DNA of 64,000 nt from Homalodisca vitripennis. Lineage: Eukaryota > Arthropoda > Insecta > Hemiptera > Cicadellidae. Below are positions 52,395 through 64,000 of the stretch, piece by piece. A model generated the notes under the pieces. It worked only from the letters and a program-made list of their open reading frames with translations. It searched no databases and was not told the DNA's origin. The translations under genes were made by a program, and so were the position numbers. Location of the stretch: positions 19,243,501 through 19,307,500 of the forward strand of contig NC_060209.1 of assembly GCF_021130785.1 (NCBI RefSeq), given 5' to 3'. Position 1 is the stretch's first letter. Each line of letters starts with the position of its first letter.

Positions 52395-54219
52395 TATATT
52401 CCAATAAGAAGAGCTCCTCCTCCTTCATTAGAAACGATAATGTTTTAGTCAGGAAGAAATAAAATAGGACGTATGATAACACATCGTATTTATTGTGGCT
52501 CTGATTTTTCTGCCATCGTTAAAGATGGAAGAGCAGAAGAGATATCCGGACATTGACGGCATTTACAGAATTATATTGACAACAGATTCGTCTGCTTTGT
52601 ACAAAGCATTCTTCTTTTTGCAAAACTCGAATGCTTTTCCTTGCAACATAATTTTAGTTGATGTCAAATCTGTGAAGAATAGCATAGTATTTATTTATAC
52701 ATGTTTAACGGTACGATGACCACGATCGCAGATGGTATTGCCTTTTAACAGAAGATAGGACTACGACACAACACCTATCAGGGAACAGTCATTGCTGAGG
52801 TTGAACGCAAAAGTCTAAATTTTTATACCATTTCATTCTTGACATGCAAGGATCCTGTGGGATAGACGGAGCAACATACAATCAACAGAAAATAAGTTTT
52901 TACATACTATAAGAGAAATTATGTCGGGCTACCCAGGGATAGGCGAACTCCCACGGATATACATGCACCATCATGGAACTAAATTTTGTCCATGTACAAG
53001 TCTGCAGATGAAATATTTTTCCAGATACCATGGTTATAGTCAGGCTTCACCCTTAGGGTTGAACAGCGTCACCAAACATACATTGGTATTGTAGCAACCC
53101 TGACGTCAACGAGAAAATACAAAGATAAAAAAATCTGATATAAAATGAATAAATCATATAAAGATGTAACATGTAATATGGTATAAGCAATGTCAAGATT
53201 TTTGTTAACATCAGTCATGCCGCATGGAGTGACAACATGCTGTGTCCTTAAACTCAATGTAACCTATATAGAAGTAAAGCATCATGATGAGCAATTTGCA
53301 AAGTTTATATATCACTTCGCACCTTGTTTACAATGGAAACAGATAGACGGAGAGAAATGTAATTTTTTAGTTTTTTTTTACTAATGTGGGTACGTTTCGA
53401 AATCGTTTTAAAATGTATACCATCATAACACTTTCTTAATTATTCTAATCATAGGAAAACTCCATAACACTCAATTATATGAACAAGGTAATTGCAACAT
53501 TAAGTACTTTACTTTAATGGAAAATATTTTTTTGGGATAAACACATCTAAAACGCTCTACATAAAATATCACAATCATTTTACCTTATTCTTTCTTTCTG
53601 TTTAAAACGATAAGCAGTTATTAGACCTAATAAATATCAGGAATAATGGTGAGATACGGGCCTGCATTATATTGCCGTGTCGTTTGCAGCACCTGACTGC
53701 GCACTATGGCAGGATTCACACTGGTAATGTATCATTATCGTTAATCTATTCAGGAAATACAGTTTCTGGGATAGGAGAATACTGGTAAAAGGACCAAGCG
53801 AAATTTGTTTCTCCAGGTGTTTCTTTTTAAAAACATGTATAATAAGTTAACTATGTACAAAAGTCAGTAACAAAAATATCAAAAATTACAATCCAGTACT
53901 CCATATTTTCATTTTTATATAGCTAAAGTAATTAATGTTAAATATTGTGATTGAATCTTCGGATATCTTGATATCTGATAGCCAAGCTAGCGTGTATTGT
54001 AATAAAGTAAAAGTTAAAATTTTAAAGAAAAATTAACGCTGGATAATAAGGTTTTTTACCTTTTTATCATTGTAAAAACATACAACTCAGGGAACATTAA
54101 AAAAACTTCATAAACATACGCGTGGTTGAAAAGTATAATTTGAAAAAAAAATGAAAAACTGCTTTTTCACACAATATTTTTTTAACAAACTAGTGAGTAA
54201 CTTTTTTCAACGAAGTGCA
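52395..54219. other. No supported gene
   Basis: The 52495-52719 plus frame (74 codons, with DIDGIYRIILTTDSSALYKA) is the only slightly coding-like piece and is unrecognised. Confidence 0.35.
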
Positions 54220-54497
54220 ATAAACCTGGGACAGAGTTCCACTCAAATGTGTATTTGCTTGTAGCCCTCTCATTAGGTTCTAACTTTGTGTGTTTTCAAA
54301 CACGATCTTGTAATTGCTTCACCAGTGAAATAAACCTGGGACAGAGTTCCACTCAGATGTTTACTTGCTTGTAGTCCCCTCATTAGGTTCTAACTTTGTG
54401 TGTTTCACACACGATCTTGTAAATGCGTCACCACTGGTATAAACCTGAGAGAGAGGTCCACCTAGATGTATACTTTCTTTTAGTCTTCTTTGTTTCT
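54220..54497 (+). repeat. 110-bp tandem repeat, about 2.5 copies
   Basis: TAAACCTGGGACAGAGTTCC begins units at 54221 and 54331, and TAAACCTGAG at 54440. Units share CATTAGGTTCTAACTTTGTG and ACACGATCTTGTAA. Confidence 0.9.
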
Positions 54498-56038
54498 TGA
54501 TGTGTAAAAATCTTACAGGAATTAGTTAGTAGTATGGGTTGTTCTTTATCACGTATCATTATGCACTTAATTAATTTGCTATAAATTATAGTTTGCAATG
54601 TGGAAATATAAAATTTAAAGGTTAATGATATAGTGTTCCAACTAAATATAAATTAAGGTTATTTTGTAATGGAGTTAGGTTAGTTAGCGAAGGAAGTGCA
54701 TGATGTCTGATGTCGATTTCAGTTAGTAGTAGTAAAGATTTTTACATTTTATTATTCCCTTTATCGTTTTCCTAAATTAATTTTCGTAATATCAGTCAAA
54801 TAACCAAAGGAAATAATTTCCCATCTAATATAAGTTAATCCGAATGACCTATATACGTGATTTTTCAATGATAGCCCATCTTTCAACTTGGAAGCTGTAT
54901 AGTTTATCGTGTTTTATTAACACAGTGTTCAATACGAACTATCGATTAGTGTTGGTAATCTGTTGTAATGTCAATTTTACATTACTCATGAAGTAAATCG
55001 CATATACGTAGTCATAGTCATAATTTCTTTAGTAGTACATGAGTGCAGATACAAAATTATGGCCACTTGGACCTTTATTACATTTTACCTTAACAAATCC
55101 ATAACTCTATTAGAAAAATGTATTAACTTAAATATGTCTATAAATTTTTAATTATTTCAAAAATCTAAAAATAATATTACTCTGCATAATAACATATATT
55201 AAATTACAAAGAAAATATTTTCAAAACCATTCACTTATTCATTCATTCCGCCCGCTTTCCACCACACCCACGCCATCGGTCTCGGCAGTCGCGGTCGTCC
55301 GATCTTTGTTGTTTCAAAGCTCAATTGAACCGTGCCCGGATTTCCAGCTTTTTAATACTGTCTGAAATGAAATTCCATGTCTGCATACGGTAATAATGAA
55401 CGATTTATTAAATATTAATATTCTATGGCATGATATCCACAACACAGATGATCCAGCGTGGGAATTTCAAGCGCTTCCATTGTTATACATAAATTTGAAA
55501 TCGCTGATAAAAAATGTTGTGGAAATCCACTTTTAAGAATGAAATATGACACAATCAAATCATTTATCTTAAATATTGATATTGGAATATAGTAGCAGGT
55601 AACATGGCAATTTGTGTTCAAATCAAACAAAAATCTAATGCAATTATTTTGGATTAGTTTCGAGTTTGTTGCTCAAAACCGCAGTCATGTTATTAGTTGC
55701 TGAGTTATAATAGTTAAAGTATAGACAATAAAGTGCTTTTAAAAGTAAAAGTTTCAAATGGAACGGATAAAAATTGTTTTTATTCAATTAGTTAATTATG
55801 AGACCTATTTTTTTTAAGTACTTGCTATATGGTCAGACCAATCCATCGAAGGGTTAAGAATAAGTTCTAAATTTCAAATACTATTACAGTTCTTTAACAG
55901 CGATCCGTTTACTGTAATGTTTCTGTTCATTGTTAAAGTCAATTTTTTTCAGTTGTCGAGAGTGAGTATTATTATAGTTTTCGTTTTGTCCTTTTTCAAA
56001 GCTTAATTAATACCATCAACGGTTCATTTCGCTTCAAA
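54498..56038. other. AT-rich, no gene; GC-richer patch near 55250-55350
   Basis: The patch at 55250-55350 contains several CpGs (GCCATCGGTCTCGGCAGTCG) but no frame. Nothing else is seen. Confidence 0.35.
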
Positions 56039-56480
56039 GTCGTCGGCCTATATGTGAAATCTAGTAGTAGTCAGTGCAGTACTTATGTAGTTCACACATA
56101 AACCAAATAGTAACGGTCCAAGTATTGATCCTAGTGGTAGTCTACAAGAAACAGTTTTCCAATCAGATATGGCACCCTCAGTACGGATACACTGCCGTCT
56201 ACCAACAAGATAAGATCTCATCCAATAATTAACCTTCTCATAAAAACCTAAATGAGTAATTTTCATATCAACAGGGTGTGACAAATGAATCGAAAGCCTT
56301 TGAATAATTGAACAAAACCAAAATAGTGCTCTGTCTTTTATCCATGGCAAGCCGAAAATCGTTAGTTTTACGCAGCAGCGAATGTGATAACGAAGAAAGC
56401 CACATTAATAAATATTGTGAATATTGCATTTGTTGTACTGAGTTAAAACCTGCGTAAACATTCCACGTCCCCGACCGCAC
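56039..56480 (-). pseudogene. LINE reverse-transcriptase fragment
   Basis: Minus-strand frames carry RT blocks in order: NVYAGFNSVQQ (QxGF-like), RLAMDKRQSTILVLFNYSKAFDS (motif A, beginning DKRQSTILVLF), NYWMRSYLVGRRQCIR, LPLGSILGPLLFGLCVNYIS (motif B), and ADD of the YADD box at 56039-56047. The Tyr codon of that box is TAG. One frame change lies near 56270-56290. No endonuclease, 5' part or 3' end is visible. It is not closely related to the other two LINEs. Confidence 0.85.
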
Positions 56481-56529
56481 AAAGATACTCTCCTTGCTTG
56501 TAAGTTGATTTCACAACTGGTGGCTTCGT

Positions 56530-57200
56530 CTGATTCAGTGCTGCCTGTATTGTCAATGTGGCTTGTTCCGTTCATCTACAGTGATTTATTTTGCTAGTAT
56601 AACACAACTCATAGCCAGTTCAGTGCTGCCTGTATTGTCAATTGAGCCGCGCTTCCCCTGATGGTTTTGCTGTGGTGTGCGAGCGGCGATGTACGGTTTC
56701 ACAATGTGGCCTGTTCCGTTCATAACTCATAGCCAGTTCAGTGCCGCCTGTATTGTCAATGTGGCCTGTTCCGTTCATAACTCATAGCCAGTTCAGTGCC
56801 GCCTGGATTGTCAATGTGGCCTGTTCCGTTCATCTACAGTGATTAATTTTGCTAGTATAACACAACTCATAGACAGTTCAGTGCCGCCTGGATTGTCAAT
56901 GTGGCCTGTTCCGTTCATCTACAGTGATTTATTTTGCTAGTATAACACAACTTATAGCCAGTTCAGTGCTGCCTGTATTGTCAATGTGGCTTGTTCCGTT
57001 CATCTACAGGGATTGATTTTTCTAGTATAACACAACTCATAGCCAGTTCAGTGCCGCCTGTATTGTCAATGTGGCTTGTTCCGTTCATCTACAGTGATTG
57101 ATTTTGCTAGTATAACACAACTCATAGCCAGTTATTTGCCGCCTGTATTGTCAATGTGGCTTGTTCCGTTCATCTACAGTGATTGTTTTTGCTAGTGCTG
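56530..57200 (+). repeat. 85-bp tandem repeat with shortened units
   Basis: Units contain CTCATAGCCAGTTCAGTGC, GTATTGTCAATGTGGC, TGTTCCGTTCATCTACAGTG and TTTTGCTAGTATAACACAA. There are about seven full or partial 85-bp units, with 50-bp forms near 56720-56800 lacking the last third, and a GC-rich insert at 56645-56700. The last unit runs directly into the mariner-like sequence. Confidence 0.9.
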
Positions 57201-57256
57201 TATATTTTTCTCTAGCATATTTTCATTTTTATATTTTTCTATTGTTACGTTTTTTT

Positions 57257-57671
57257 ATGATAACAAGTTTAAGTGAACTACGTGCAGCTGTAACATTTTG
57301 TTTTCTATTCAGTAAAAATGCTTCTGAAACTGTTTTAATGTTGAAAACAGTTTTCCCAGATTACGCTACGTGAAAACTCAAGTGTACGAGTGGTTTACTC
57401 AATTTAAAAATGACGATATGTCCATTGTTGACAAACCTCGTTCTGGACGTCCTTCAACTACGTTCGATGAAAATATTAAAACAATTTGACAGTTATAGCT
57501 CACAGACCTTCTAAAGACAATTGATCAACTGTCAGAGATTAGTTAGTTTTCTTAACCTCGGTTCAGCGAATTTTAATGGAAGATTTGGGAGTGAAAATGG
57601 TTCCTGTCAAGTTTGATCCTCTGGTTCTGACTTTTAATCAAAAGGAACATCGGGAAAAGAAACCTTTTTGA
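57257..57671 (+). pseudogene. Mariner-family transposase remnant
   Basis: From the ATG at 57257, SELRAAVTFCFLFSKNASET matches the first helix-turn-helix of mariner transposases. A stop follows at 57371. Another frame continues with QVYEWFTQFKNDDMSIVDKP and RSGRPSTTFDENI, the hallmark end of the DNA-binding domain. After more stops, SVQRILMEDLGVKMVP and NQKEHREKKPF give the linker. The D,D34D catalytic domain is absent, so it cannot transpose. A separate partial copy of the 3' segment lies at 58488-58714. Confidence 0.85.
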
Positions 57672-57830
57672 ACAAATGTATTATTTTTAATAGGTAGCAT
57701 TTTATAGGAAATAAGGTTTTCTTTTGCAAAAAATTAAAAAATATATGGCTTTTAATACTAATTTAAGTTTTTTTGGGTACTCCCTCGTAGTTCAATACGA
57801 ATTCTGTCTCCAGACCTCCAGAAAAGAAAT
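57594..57830 (+). repeat. Mariner-derived 3' segment, copy 1 of 2
   Basis: It matches 58488-58714 with scattered changes, from AAAATGGTTCCTGTCAAG to TTCTGTCTCCAGAC. TACTCCCTCGTA near 57780 resembles a mariner terminal repeat with TA, but the match between copies extends about 40 bases beyond it. Confidence 0.85.
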
Positions 57831-58487
57831 AATTTAAAGTTCTATTTAGACAAAGGACAATTACTTTTTTATTACACAGCAATTTTTATTCATAAACGGA
57901 TTTAACATCAATTTCTGTTCACGTATTTTTAAATTAATATGTATAGCAAAGTACTGGCTAGCCAATACGTTGAGGGAAGGAAGTATGTGTATGAGCCATA
58001 TTTATTTTAAAATGTTGTGCCCCAAAGTGTGAAATAGTACGAGTAAATGTGCTTTTATAATATTTTATTTGTTATTCCAATAAAAATCTTTTTTGCCTTT
58101 ACTTTAAAACTTCTAATAAATGATTACATCATTCGTCAAACCAGGTGATGTGGATAGTGGAAGAAAATTGTAATTTCATATTATGATACAAACAGTATAC
58201 ATGTTAAAAAAAAAACCAATAATCCACCTTTACACTACTCTGTAACAATTAAAAAATCTGATTTATTCACATTATGCTTACTGGAACTATGAGAGGGACC
58301 TAAATTCCTAAGCATTTAGTATTCAGATAGGCAATTATATAAAAATATTAAATTCATTTATTAAGCTACCATAGGACAGAAGCCGGAAGGTATAAGCTGA
58401 AAATGTATATATTTGGAGGACCTTATATTTAAATTATTTACTGTAAAAATCTAAATGAAGCAATGGATGTCTAAATCCACTAGACTG
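57831..58487. other. No gene seen
   Basis: AT-rich spacer between the two mariner-derived segments; nothing recognised. Confidence 0.4.
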
Positions 58488-58714
58488 GAAAATGGTTCCT
58501 GTCAAGTTTGTTCCTCTGGTTCTGACTGATAATCAAAAGGAACATCGGGAAAAGAAACCTTTAAAAAAAATTATTATTTTTTAATAGGAAGCAGTTTGAG
58601 GGAAATAAGGTTTTCTTTTGTAAAAAAACATACAGCTTTTAAAAATAAGTTCATTTTTTTCGGTACTGCCTCGTAGTTCAATACGCCTTCTGTCTCCAGA
58701 CTTTCTGAAAATAA
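58488..58714 (+). repeat. Mariner-derived 3' segment, copy 2 of 2
   Basis: Second copy of 57594-57830, with ACTGATAATC for ACTTTTAATC and a different length in the A/T runs. The upstream DNA-binding part is missing. Confidence 0.85.
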
Positions 58715-58757
58715 ATCCTAAAGTTTAGTACCGTTTATTGTTGCATAACCACAAGAG

Positions 58758-58961
58758 TTGCCTTCTTGCACTTACGTCGAAAGAATGTTTTGTTTTAACA
58801 AATTAAGGCACAAACTCTTGATATTTCATACAGTATATACCATCATCAAAAAGAGTTATTATTCGATTTTACCGAGGAGCACTGCATTTTACTGTAAGAA
58901 AATTAAGTGTGAAGAGAAAATAAATAGTTTTAAACGTAAATTAAATAACTATATTTGCTAA
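58758..58961 (+). pseudogene. Possible LINE ORF2 C-terminal scrap
   Basis: This 67-codon frame ends with ILPRSTAFY and then KINSFKRKLNNYIC before the stop. An LP segment followed about 20 residues later by SFKRKL-x-x-Y-hydrophobic is the usual end of LINE ORF2 proteins. No RT motifs are visible upstream, so this is uncertain. Confidence 0.3.
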
Positions 58962-59639
58962 TGTATTGTGTTTTTTCTTTGGTTAAATACAAAAAGAACA
59001 AGGAGGTGTTCCAGTGAAACCACTGTGTATTGTAAAAGGTCGATAACCGTCAGGGACCAAGAATTACTTCTGATATACAGAAAACTGGACAGGAGGAATG
59101 AAGCAGTGATGTGTGTTCACACAGTCCATTCATGGTTTCTTTTACAATATTAGTGTATAATTTATAACCAACTGCTATACTGTTTTATCAATGAACATGG
59201 CAGATGTCTACGAAGTTTAAATAAAACATTGAGAACATTGTGGAACTTGGAAAATAATTAAACCTGCTAACAAAAGTTATATGACAGCGGTTGACGTTAT
59301 TTTTGCTGTAATATTTATTTGTTAAAAGAAAAGTCTGTTTTGCAGAAAATTTTTTGAGCAGTATTATAGTAGTATTGACAAAATCGGTGGTTGAAATATG
59401 TTTTTAATTTACATGCTTTACATTCTAGAAGCTCTTTTATTATTGGAATTATTAATAAATTTAAAAACAAACACTTCAATAATATACTTTTAATGTTTTT
59501 GAGGCTTATCGTGACTTTATTTGATATAATTAAATATGAACTTAAATTTTTGTGCAAACATAGACAGGATTCCTTTGATAAATTATTATCTCCTTGTATT
59601 TTAATGACATGTGTTTTTATTTAAATACAAATTTTAATT

Positions 59640-59705
59640 CAGTTAAGTGGGACTGATGATGTGATCCTTGAGCACAAAAGGCCTCACATAAATAAAAATT
59701 ATATT
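59640..59705 (+). repeat. Penelope-like 3' motif (hammerhead-like core)
   Basis: GGACTGATGATGTG, a short stem, GCACAAAAGGCCTCAC and then AT-rich sequence. The layout matches 52302-52350 (CTGATGATG ... GAAAGGCCTCGTG), with changed stem bases. Confidence 0.4.
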
Positions 59706-60494
59706 ATTAGAGTGTTCGTTTTTTTAATGTATATACTGTATATATTCTTTTTTTTTAATAAAAACAGAAATATAAAACATAATAATTCTCAATATTTCGT
59801 CTAAACAAGATATTTTCTAGAAATTTAGGTAAATAGGTAAACGTATTAACAAAAAATAATAAACAAAAGATACATCATATGTTAATAAAAACTAATTTAG
59901 AATTAGGTACGAAGAGTAAATAATTTAGAATAATACCAGGAATATAAATTTATAAATTCAATTTGTAGTTAAATGTGTAATGTTATAAAATAAAACAAAT
60001 TAAAATTGTAAAGATAATTTATATCTACAACTATCCACCCCAAAATTTTATACCATCAGGATGTTTAGTTTGTAGCACCCTCTGATGAGCTATTTCTCAT
60101 CAATTCATTTTAAGTTTTATATACAATATTTTTTTTTGTATTTATTTATATGCTTTGTTTGATTTTTTAATAGCGTATACGATAATTAGTAATAATCTCA
60201 CAACTAAAAAGAATATTAGTAACTTTTTCTTAGTTTTCTCTCTAATTTTTAGGTATTAAGCAAGATTTTTATAATGTTCTATAAATAAATTATTTGAACA
60301 TTTATAACATTTTAAACTGGTTGTATATGGTTCTAAATAATTGTAATATTAAGGTCTAATTTTATGTATAAATGGTAGTATATTCTATGATATTAAAATG
60401 TTCAGAACTAACATAACAATATGTTTTGGCTTTGACAATACAACACAAAGAGAAGAACAGCTGAACGGAAGTAACTGTGCACGTGAGCGCCATG
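59706..60494. other. AT-rich, no gene seen
   Basis: Very AT-rich. CTGATGAGCTATTTCTCATCA near 60081 is a small palindrome. Nothing else is seen. Confidence 0.4.
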
Positions 60495-60498
60495 TTAA

Positions 60499-61551
60499 CA
60501 CTTTCACTGCCGCCTCCTAATTTTGACAACTTTCTTACACTGCCGCCCATTTTTAACGATTTTTAAATATATATAATTTTTTAACTAATTATAAGAAAAC
60601 CATAGGACTTACATTTTTTTAAAGCTAAGTTCTTCCTCTTTCTACACAGATGCTCATGCATAAATATTTTCAAACAGAAAGTCTTGGTTGAAAACTTAAA
60701 AACATAACGTTTTTTTGTAAAAAATAAAAAGTTGACCAAAAAAACATCACCATGTACTAGTCTGTAGCATAATATATTTTTTATTATTTTTTTCTGTATT
60801 TAGAATTGTCATTACTAACACTATAGCTACACATGTTTACAATTAAAATTTACTTATGCTGAAATATTTTTTTTAGTGTGGAAAGTCTTGAATAATAAAA
60901 AATAAAAAATAAAAAATAAATAAAATAAAATAAACAATAAACTGTAAAATTCTGTAATAAACCAATTATTTACAAAACACAAGAATAAATGTTTTTATTA
61001 CTAATTTGCTTATATTTGTTATTTGAGTAAAAAATACAATGTCAACAAACTTACTTGCATCTCCAAGAAGTCCATCAGTAGTAAAATCGGGATCATTATC
61101 TGTGTCATCTTGGAATAAATCATCACTTTCACTGTCACTTGAACATCTGAGTAACTCTTCTAGAACTTGATTGTCTTCAATACTGTTACGATTCATTGTA
61201 TTTACTCACAAAACAATCATAAACAAACGTAATAGCAAGCAAAACAATAACGACGCAGACGACGAACTACGGTAGCAGAACGACAACAAATAGCCGACGC
61301 CCGACGCGAAGCGGTAAACAAACCACTTTTTTTTCCGATGTTACAGATGACTGCCAACAACATTTCATAGATTATAATACATAGAGTAAGAAACAAAAAC
61401 ATCGAATTAGCGAATGACTATCAATGCCGAATTTCATAGTCGTTTAAATGAGTTTTTATTACTGTAAAAGTCGGCGCCGTCAAATGACGTTGTCGGCAGT
61501 CTATAGAACTCCTTGCGCGACGTCAAATTACGTTTGTCGGCAGTGAAAGTG
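60499..61551 (-). mobile_element. Non-autonomous piggyBac-like element
   Basis: CACTTTCACTGCCG (60499-60512) and its exact reverse complement (61538-61551) form the ends, and TTAA flanks both (60495-60498 and 61552-61555). These are piggyBac-superfamily hallmarks. GCCGCC/GTCGGC words repeat inside each end. At 1,053 bp it is too short for a full transposase. It contains the first transposase-like exon on the minus strand, followed by AT-rich filler. Confidence 0.88.
61055..61196 (-). pseudogene. First exon of a piggyBac-like transposase
   Basis: From the ATG at 61196, 47 codons run to a consensus donor GTAAGT (starts at 61054, reading minus). The peptide is acidic: NQVLEELL, SSDSESDDLFQDDTDNDPDF. 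Such an Asp/Glu/Ser-rich N-terminus with a D-x-DPD word is typical of piggyBac transposases before the DDE domain. Beyond the donor the frame carries on for 29 more codons into unlike, hydrophobic sequence, as an intron would. No DDE domain lies in the remaining 550 bp. The upstream 61200-61330 is CpG-richer and may be its promoter. Confidence 0.6.
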
Positions 61552-61555
61552 TTAA

Positions 61556-64000
61556 CATGTCTCACAAGCGTGTCTGTACTTCCGGCAAAAATGTTTGGAA
61601 CATTCTAGTCTCATAGGAATTGTTTTATTTAGTTTGTATGAAGTTTTGTCTGAGTACAGACGTAAAATTCGTATATAAAAAAAACCTTAATATCCCTATC
61701 ATGTATATATTTCAAATGAGAAATCTCTCATATCTCTCTAAGAGTATAAATAAGGCCGGAAATATGTTTGAGATCCGATCATTGGAGCGAAAATCAACAT
61801 TTCCGGTGCCATAGCTGGCTTCTAATAAAGAGAAGATTCCGCCACACCGGTGGAAAATTTTCAATACATTTTACTGTTATCTACTTGCTATTAAAATTTA
61901 GGAATAATTCAAATAAACGTTTTACTTTTTCTCAGAAATTTTTGAAGATGACGATTTCTCATGATTTATCTGCAAGGAAGTTTTTTGTTTCCCATCTTCA
62001 GACCGTTCAGTCACTAGCCTCTACATATTATACATGTGTTGCATTATATTTTAATACATATTATATTATAAACATGTAATATCTGGAGATAATGAATGTC
62101 TAAGAAAAGTAGGAGTAGAATCGAATATCTTTGAAGTACAAGTACTAAGTCAAAAATTCATTAGATATCATCTAAAACGGGTTTAAATTTTTCGATTTTA
62201 ATGTTTTTTACATGTGAAAACTTTGTTTCGGTTAGTTTCTTTGTTGAACAATTATTACGTGACCATTGGGAATATCTAATTATTTGAAATACAGGTATAT
62301 TTCATAGAAACGTCCCACAATATAAACATTTTTTACTTGTGCTTTAATACTTATAATCTGACGTTGGTCCTCTAGGGATTGCAGGTAAACATAATCCGGC
62401 TGCTGTGAAACACTGCTAAACTTTTTATCCCATAAGGACAATGCCAATTTCAAACAGTTTTAATCCCTTATTTTTTTATTATAGAATTGAAGGGGAATTG
62501 ATGTCACAAAAGTTCTTGGACAGTTATTGATTACACAGTTTAAATGTAACATATCCCATCACTCCATGACAGAATATAAGATAGTAAACTGTTATAAGTT
62601 TATAGGGGCATTCAAAGCTTAATTTGGCAAAGTATTTAAAATCCTAATATTAATAATTTTCTAAATATGAAAGTGCCGTTGCTTGTTTATTTTCTTTTCA
62701 CGCGTAAACTAATCAACTGATTTTACTGAAATTTTACATGGACCTGCTTGCTGTTACTGGGATGAATATAGACCTATTCTTATTTCAAAAATCCATTCTG
62801 TCTACGCCCCACTGGTCTTTAAGTTAACTAAAAATTCTGTCTTGGTCTCAAAAGTAGTGTAATATTAACTCAATGTAATCCACCGTTCCATGTACAAATT
62901 TTTTATAGTGGTATTTTTTTATGTGTAGCTGTCCTTATGTCCTGATCTAATGCCAGAAGTACTATGAATAACGTAAACAATTTGCACCTAATAACTTGTA
63001 GTTTTAAAATAGAGCCTTAACTATTATTTTAGGTCTCTCATGAACTAGAAGTAATGATAAGAGAAGCTTGATACGGGGTCATTTCCCACTAGGGAGAGTA
63101 AAAATTGTCAAGGATCGGAGTGTTTTTTTTTTCTTGTAAAGGTTCCCCGTGACATTTATATAGAAATTAAAAAATGGATTGAAGACTTTTTTTGGTTTCT
63201 AGGATGAAACTTTGTAGTTTTTTTATCGTATACTATAAAATTTGTGGGCATAGGCATATCCAGGAAGATTCAATGGCAACTTATATATTTCGGCTAACAT
63301 AGGGAAAAAGTGTTTTTAAATCAAATAAAATGTTTTTTCTAAAAAAATTAGTTACATTTAAGAGAGTACACTAAACTTTCTGTAAGACTATGTGATGCGC
63401 GTTAGTCAGAATACACTGGGCTTATATTTGTCCAACAACAAGATGAAGTGGTTGAGACAAATCTTTTACAATTGCCACATTTTGTACATGATTAATGTAG
63501 ATGCCCATAAACATACAACACATAACAGTATTTCTTCTTACGTTTTACAATGCAATAATCCTTTAAAGGAAGATGTTAAAGTTCAATAAAATTATAGGTT
63601 TCTAAAATAGCTTGTTGCTGAAAATTATATGACAGAAATCATACAAATTATAGCGAATTAAAAAGATTAAAAAAACATTCGACGTTTTTTAAATAGCACA
63701 GTTCTTTACTGACAAAAATGGGCATCAAAATGGCATATTGAGGACTGATAGTTAATATTTTACACATCTTTCACGACTCCAAGTTTTTCAAAACATTAAA
63801 AAAATTACACCATGTATATTATACGTACAAATATATACATCAATTACCGTAATATTTCATAAATACAAGTTTAAGTTTAAGACACTTTCGATTATATCCA
63901 TTCCATTAAATTATTATTAATGTCGGTAGTAAAAGCATTACACACAATTAAATTTTATAATTATTAAAACTGAACTTTTATTAAACTGAATTTACAACGA
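61556..64000. other. AT-rich sequence, no gene seen
   Basis: Short plus frames (61620, 61768, 63392) of 64-103 codons match nothing I know and lack splice or start context. No repeats or RNA genes are seen. Confidence 0.4.

Overview
This window looks like repeat-rich, gene-poor nuclear DNA of an insect. The base composition is strongly AT-rich, and there are no bacterial-style operons and no complete single-copy host gene. What can be recognised is almost entirely transposable-element and satellite sequence: a non-LTR retrotransposon whose ORF1 has a PHD-type finger and a baculovirus-FP-like C-terminus, plus piggyBac-like, mariner-like, Ty3/Gypsy and Penelope-like remnants. That mix fits arthropods. 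A hemipteran is a guess and is not shown by the sequence.

The main structure is a large direct duplication. Bases 332 to about 14,600 (copy A) match 26,061 to about 39,405 (copy B) in the same order and orientation. Both contain the same roughly 100-bp satellite, but copy A has about 12 monomers and copy B about 37. Each satellite carries its own private LINE insertion. Copy A has a nearly full-length 4.7-kb element (4863-9568, + strand) with ORF1 and a once-frameshifted ORF2. Copy B has a 1-kb 5'-truncated element (31299-32354, - strand). From about 30,300 to 39,400, copy B has many one-base insertions relative to copy A and ends in an exact (C15 A) tract, so part of it may be unpolished assembly or a second haplotype.

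Between the copies (14.6-26 kb) lie two tandem arrays (139-bp and 158-bp periods), an AT tract, a 63-bp-arm inverted repeat, a possible piggyBac-like end, a (GT)48 microsatellite, a 148-bp-arm inverted-repeat element and a purine-rich degenerate minisatellite. Small ORFs on the minus strand weakly resemble chemoreceptor C-termini but are not convincing genes.

The right part (39.5-64 kb) holds an internally deleted Ty3/Gypsy element on the minus strand (46529-50179) with LTRs, a polypurine tract, a 5-bp target duplication and a broken RNase H-integrase region. It also holds a near-perfect 196-bp hairpin, 110-bp and 85-bp tandem repeats, a LINE reverse-transcriptase scrap with a stop in its active-site box, a mariner transposase remnant with a duplicated 3' part, and a 1,053-bp non-autonomous piggyBac-like element. 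The last is flanked by TTAA and retains only the first, acidic exon of a transposase. Long stretches between these hold nothing I can identify.
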